A stretch of 13,290 nt of DNA, from contig JANXRK010000006.1 of the NCBI GenBank assembly GCA_025353045.1, positions 1 to 13,290 on the forward strand. Reading direction: 5' to 3'. This DNA is from Candidatus Tayloriibacteriota bacterium (GTDB lineage: Bacteria; Patescibacteriota; Minisyncoccia; Phycocordibacterales; PALSA-1337). Shown one piece after another: positions 11,213 to 13,290 of this stretch. Each line of letters begins with the position of its first letter. Within the stretch, counting starts at the first letter, position 1. Position numbers and translations under genes: made by a program. The notes under the pieces were generated by a model that saw only the letters and a list, made by a program, of their open reading frames with translations, was not told where the DNA came from and made no database searches.

Positions 11213-12151
11213 ATGAATCTCGAAGAATATAAGAAAGATCACAAAACAGCATATCTCGCTGAAATATATGAAAAGCTTTTAAAAGATGAAGCGGATATTT
11301 TTTCTATGATTGAAAAGAATCCAGGTATGAAGGAGATGGCTCAGGCTGATTTATATTCTATTGCTGAACAAAAGAAAAATACTGAAGAACAGATAAAGGC
11401 TATAGTTGAATCAGAAAAAGAAGAAATCGAGTACCCAACAGAATTGATCCTTGAAGTTCGAGCTGGTGCTGGAGGGGACGAAGCTAATATTTTTGCTCAT
11501 GAACTATTAGAGATGTACGAGAGATATGCAGACACACAAGGGTGGACAACAAAACATATTGACGATTTAACATTGGAAATAAAAGGTAAGACAGTGTATA
11601 CGCTATTACGTTTTGAAACTGGCGTTCATCGTGTTCAAAGAGTGCCTGCAACAGAAAAGATGGGACGAGTTCATACATCAACAGCGACTGTGGCCGTTTT
11701 ACCTCTTAGAAAAAAAGTTAAATTCGAATTGAATCCTACAGATCTACACATAGAGACCTCACGATCCGGTGGAAAAGGAGGACAAAACGTAAACAAAGTT
11801 GAGACAGCCGTGCGTATCGTACACATTCCAACTGGTTTAGAAGTTCGTTCTACAGCTGAGAGGAGTCAATCTGCTAACAAGGAGACAGCTATGACTATTC
11901 TATCAGCTAAGTATTCAGCTATGAGAGAGGAAGAAGAAGATAAAAAGTTTAATGCTAATAAGAAAGGTCAAATTGGAACAGCAGATCGTTCAGAAAAGAT
12001 CAGGACTTACAATTTTCCTCAGGATCGAATCACAGACCATAGAATCAAAGAATCGTGGAGTAATATTCCAACGATAATGTCAGGAAAACTCGATAAAATC
12101 ATAGAGACCCTACAAACTGCACTAAAGGCTGAGAAGGCATTGCAAAACTAA
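11213..12151 (+). CDS. prfA: Peptide chain release factor 1
   Basis: A 312-residue class I release factor for UAA and UAG. Codon recognition: the tripeptide PAT (145-147) in HRVQRVPATEKMGRVHTS identifies RF1 (RF2 has SPF). Peptide release: GGQ (189-191) in RSGGKGGQNVNKVETAVR. EVRAGAGGDEANIFA (81-95) is the conserved domain 2 entry. The protein is about 35-50 residues shorter than E. coli RF1, mostly in the N-terminal helical domain, a truncation seen in small genomes. The ATG directly abuts the bL31 stop codon. TGA codons end other genes here, so an RF2 must be encoded elsewhere. The PrmC methylase that modifies the GGQ Gln does not follow. Confidence 0.96.
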   Translation: MNLEEYKKDHKTAYLAEIYEKLLKDEADIFSMIEKNPGMKEMAQADLYSIAEQKKNTEEQIKAIVESEKEEIEYPTELILEVRAGAGGDEANIFAHELLEMYERYADTQGWTTKHIDDLTLEIKGKTVYTLLRFETGVHRVQRVPATEKMGRVHTSTATVAVLPLRKKVKFELNPTDLHIETSRSGGKGGQNVNKVETAVRIVHIPTGLEVRSTAERSQSANKETAMTILSAKYSAMREEEEDKKFNANKKGQIGTADRSEKIRTYNFPQDRITDHRIKESWSNIPTIMSGKLDKIIETLQTALKAEKALQN

Positions 12152-12168
12152 CTCCTATTTGCTACACT
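12140..12168 (+). promoter_or_regulatory. Promoter of rpsB-tsf
   Basis: TTGCAA (12140-12145) and the extended -10 TGCTACACT (12160-12168) have 17 bp between hexamers. The -35 overlaps the end of prfA. Predicted start near 12175 leaves a 9-nt leader with no Shine-Dalgarno. Confidence 0.55.
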
Positions 12169-12183
12169 CTACTCCACATATTT

Positions 12184-12864
12184 ATGGTAAATACAAACAA
12201 TCCTAAGATCGATACGATGTTCAAAGCGGGTGCCCATTTTGCATTTTCAAAGACACGACGTCACCCAACAACTAGTCCTTATATTTTCGGTGTTAAAAAC
12301 AAGGTAGAAATCTTCGATCTTGAGAAAACAGAAATTCTTTTGGAAAAGGCTAAATCTTATGTTGAATCTTTGGCTAAGGAAGGGAAGTCTATTCTTTTTG
12401 TTGGTGGTAAAAGTGAAGCTCGAAATGCTGTAAAATCTGGTGCTCTTTCTATCAATATGCCATACGTTGATGGACGATGGATTGGAGGTACTTTGACTAA
12501 CTTTATGCAAATCCGAAAGCGAGTTGAAAAGCTTGAAAAGCTTACAACAGAAAAGGAAAAGGGTGAATTGGCTAAATATACAAAGAAGGAAAGACTTCTG
12601 ATCGACCGAGAGATCGCAAATCTTGAGAGATTTTTCACAGGAATTGTTTCCATGAAAGACCTTCCAAAAGCTATTTTCATTGTTGATCCAAAGAAAGAAC
12701 AAACAGCCGTGAAGGAAGCTCAAGACATGGGAATTACAGTTATTGCTCTTGCTGGATCAGATTGCAATATTAAAGGTTTGGATTTTCCAGTTGTTGGAAA
12801 TGATTCATCACAAACATCAGTGAACTTCTTCGTTCAAGAAATCGCAAAAGCATATAAGCGTTAA
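12184..12864 (+). CDS. rpsB: Ribosomal protein uS2
   Basis: A 226-residue small-subunit protein. Landmarks: AGAHFAFSKTRRHPTTSPYIFG (15-36), the start of the family; EIFDLEKTE (42-50); RWIGGTLTNF (98-107), highly conserved; PKAIFIVDPKKE (161-172); and VVGNDSSQTS (203-212). A helical hairpin rich in Lys/Glu (about 109-150) is the usual protruding coiled coil. The segment normally reading 'DTNCDP' is AGSDCNIKGLD here, an unremarkable divergence. The gene is followed after 3 nt by tsf, the classic rpsB-tsf operon. Confidence 0.96.
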   Translation: MVNTNNPKIDTMFKAGAHFAFSKTRRHPTTSPYIFGVKNKVEIFDLEKTEILLEKAKSYVESLAKEGKSILFVGGKSEARNAVKSGALSINMPYVDGRWIGGTLTNFMQIRKRVEKLEKLTTEKEKGELAKYTKKERLLIDREIANLERFFTGIVSMKDLPKAIFIVDPKKEQTAVKEAQDMGITVIALAGSDCNIKGLDFPVVGNDSSQTSVNFFVQEIAKAYKR

Positions 12865-12867
12865 TTT

Positions 12868-13290
12868 ATGATCACCACAGAACAGATAAAGGAATTACGA
12901 GACTCAACTGGTATTTCTGTTATGCAATGCAAAAAAGCATTAGAAGAAGCTGGGGGAGATATCGAAAAAGCACGTATTATTCTACGAAAGAAAAGTGGGG
13001 AGCTTGCAGCGAAGAAAACAGATAGAACTTTTGGTGCTGGTATTGTTCAGGCGTATGTTCACTCAACAGGACGTGTGGCTGCTTTGGTAGAACTTGTATG
13101 TGAGACTGATTTCGTGTCTGGAAACGACGAATTCAAGGTTCTGGCACGAGATATCGCTATGCATGTTACTGCCTCAAATCCTAAATTCCTTACGAAAGAT
13201 GAGATTAAGGATGAAGATAAGAATACTGCGAAAGAAGTATTCTTAAAAGAGATTTCTGATAGCGGAAAAAAAGTTCCAAAGGAAATGGAG
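12868..13290 (+). CDS. tsf: Elongation factor Ts (5' part, runs off the window)
   Basis: Open from ATG at 12868 to the window edge, giving 141 residues without a stop. The N-terminal UBA-like domain is clear: ITTEQIKELRDSTGISVMQCKKAL (2-25), then the core begins with LVCETDFVSGN (76-86), whose Asp81-Phe82 pair in EF-Ts dislodges the magnesium of EF-Tu to release GDP. The start is 3 nt after the uS2 stop with no Shine-Dalgarno, suggesting translational coupling. The C-terminal part lies outside the window. Confidence 0.96.
   Translation, partial: MITTEQIKELRDSTGISVMQCKKALEEAGGDIEKARIILRKKSGELAAKKTDRTFGAGIVQAYVHSTGRVAALVELVCETDFVSGNDEFKVLARDIAMHVTASNPKFLTKDEIKDEDKNTAKEVFLKEISDSGKKVPKEME

Noticed and set aside
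12247..12723. A 158-codon reverse-strand frame inside rpsB
   Set aside because: Antisense shadow of a clear uS2 gene, with Phe/Ser/Cys-rich composition typical of the complement of Lys/Glu-rich coding sequence.
1..13290. CRISPR array, tRNA/rRNA, insertion sequence, prophage or defence-system genes
   Set aside because: No regularly spaced repeats, cloverleaf-like segments, transposase motifs, terminal inverted repeats, or nuclease/methylase/toxin motifs were seen on either strand.

Overview
The window looks like a chromosomal segment from a small, AT-rich bacterium of the Candidate Phyla Radiation (Patescibacteria), most likely a parcubacterium-type genome. Reasons: very compact gene packing; a type-B, cysteine-free bL31; a long CTC/TL5-type bL25; single-pass small membrane proteins and a prepilin remnant of the kind common in that group; a tRNA-guanine transglycosylase with a roughly 25-residue insertion; and a paralogous pair of anchored hypothetical proteins whose 'LPxGExP...FFxKAKxGDxVL' core I recognise from these genomes. 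TGA ends several genes here (for example tgt), so the UGA-recoded lineages (Gracilibacteria, Absconditabacteria) are unlikely. The lineage call is inference from family resemblance; no rRNA is present.

Layout. 1-1039: the Pro/Ala-rich end of an unknown protein, then two tandem paralogous anchored proteins. 1140-1445: an RRM RNA-binding protein with a genuine structured 5' leader. 1509-3407: a LOG-family phosphoribohydrolase and tgt, divergent from 36 bp. 3408-6300: an accessory block visibly richer in G+C than its surroundings, holding an orphan 416-residue protein behind a folded leader, a 77-residue reverse-strand protein with its own promoter and terminator, a possible small RNA, and a membrane fatty-acid desaturase. 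6361-8247: a PfkB-family kinase and a class II fructose-bisphosphate aldolase, divergent across only 18 bp. 8257-8826: two small membrane proteins and a decayed type IV prepilin gene. 8868-13290: housekeeping genes: bL25, a secreted coiled-coil/lytic transglycosylase, bL31, release factor 1, uS2 and the start of EF-Ts.

How the genes work together. The right half is translation plus cell-wall remodelling: bL31-prfA and rpsB-tsf are tight gene pairs. The kinase/aldolase pair points to sugar-phosphate metabolism around fructose 1,6-bisphosphate. tgt, prfA and the ribosomal genes all act on tRNA or the ribosome.

The strongest window-wide pattern is regulatory. Many genes carry a good -10 (often extended, TGnTAnnnT) placed so that transcription should begin 0 to about 4 nt before the start codon. 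That implies leaderless or nearly leaderless mRNAs. A minority (the RRM gene, the orphan 416-residue gene, the 77-residue gene, the desaturase) have real leaders, two of them able to fold.

I found no tRNA, rRNA, CRISPR array, insertion sequence or clear prophage. The most novel-looking part is the accessory block at 3408-6300.
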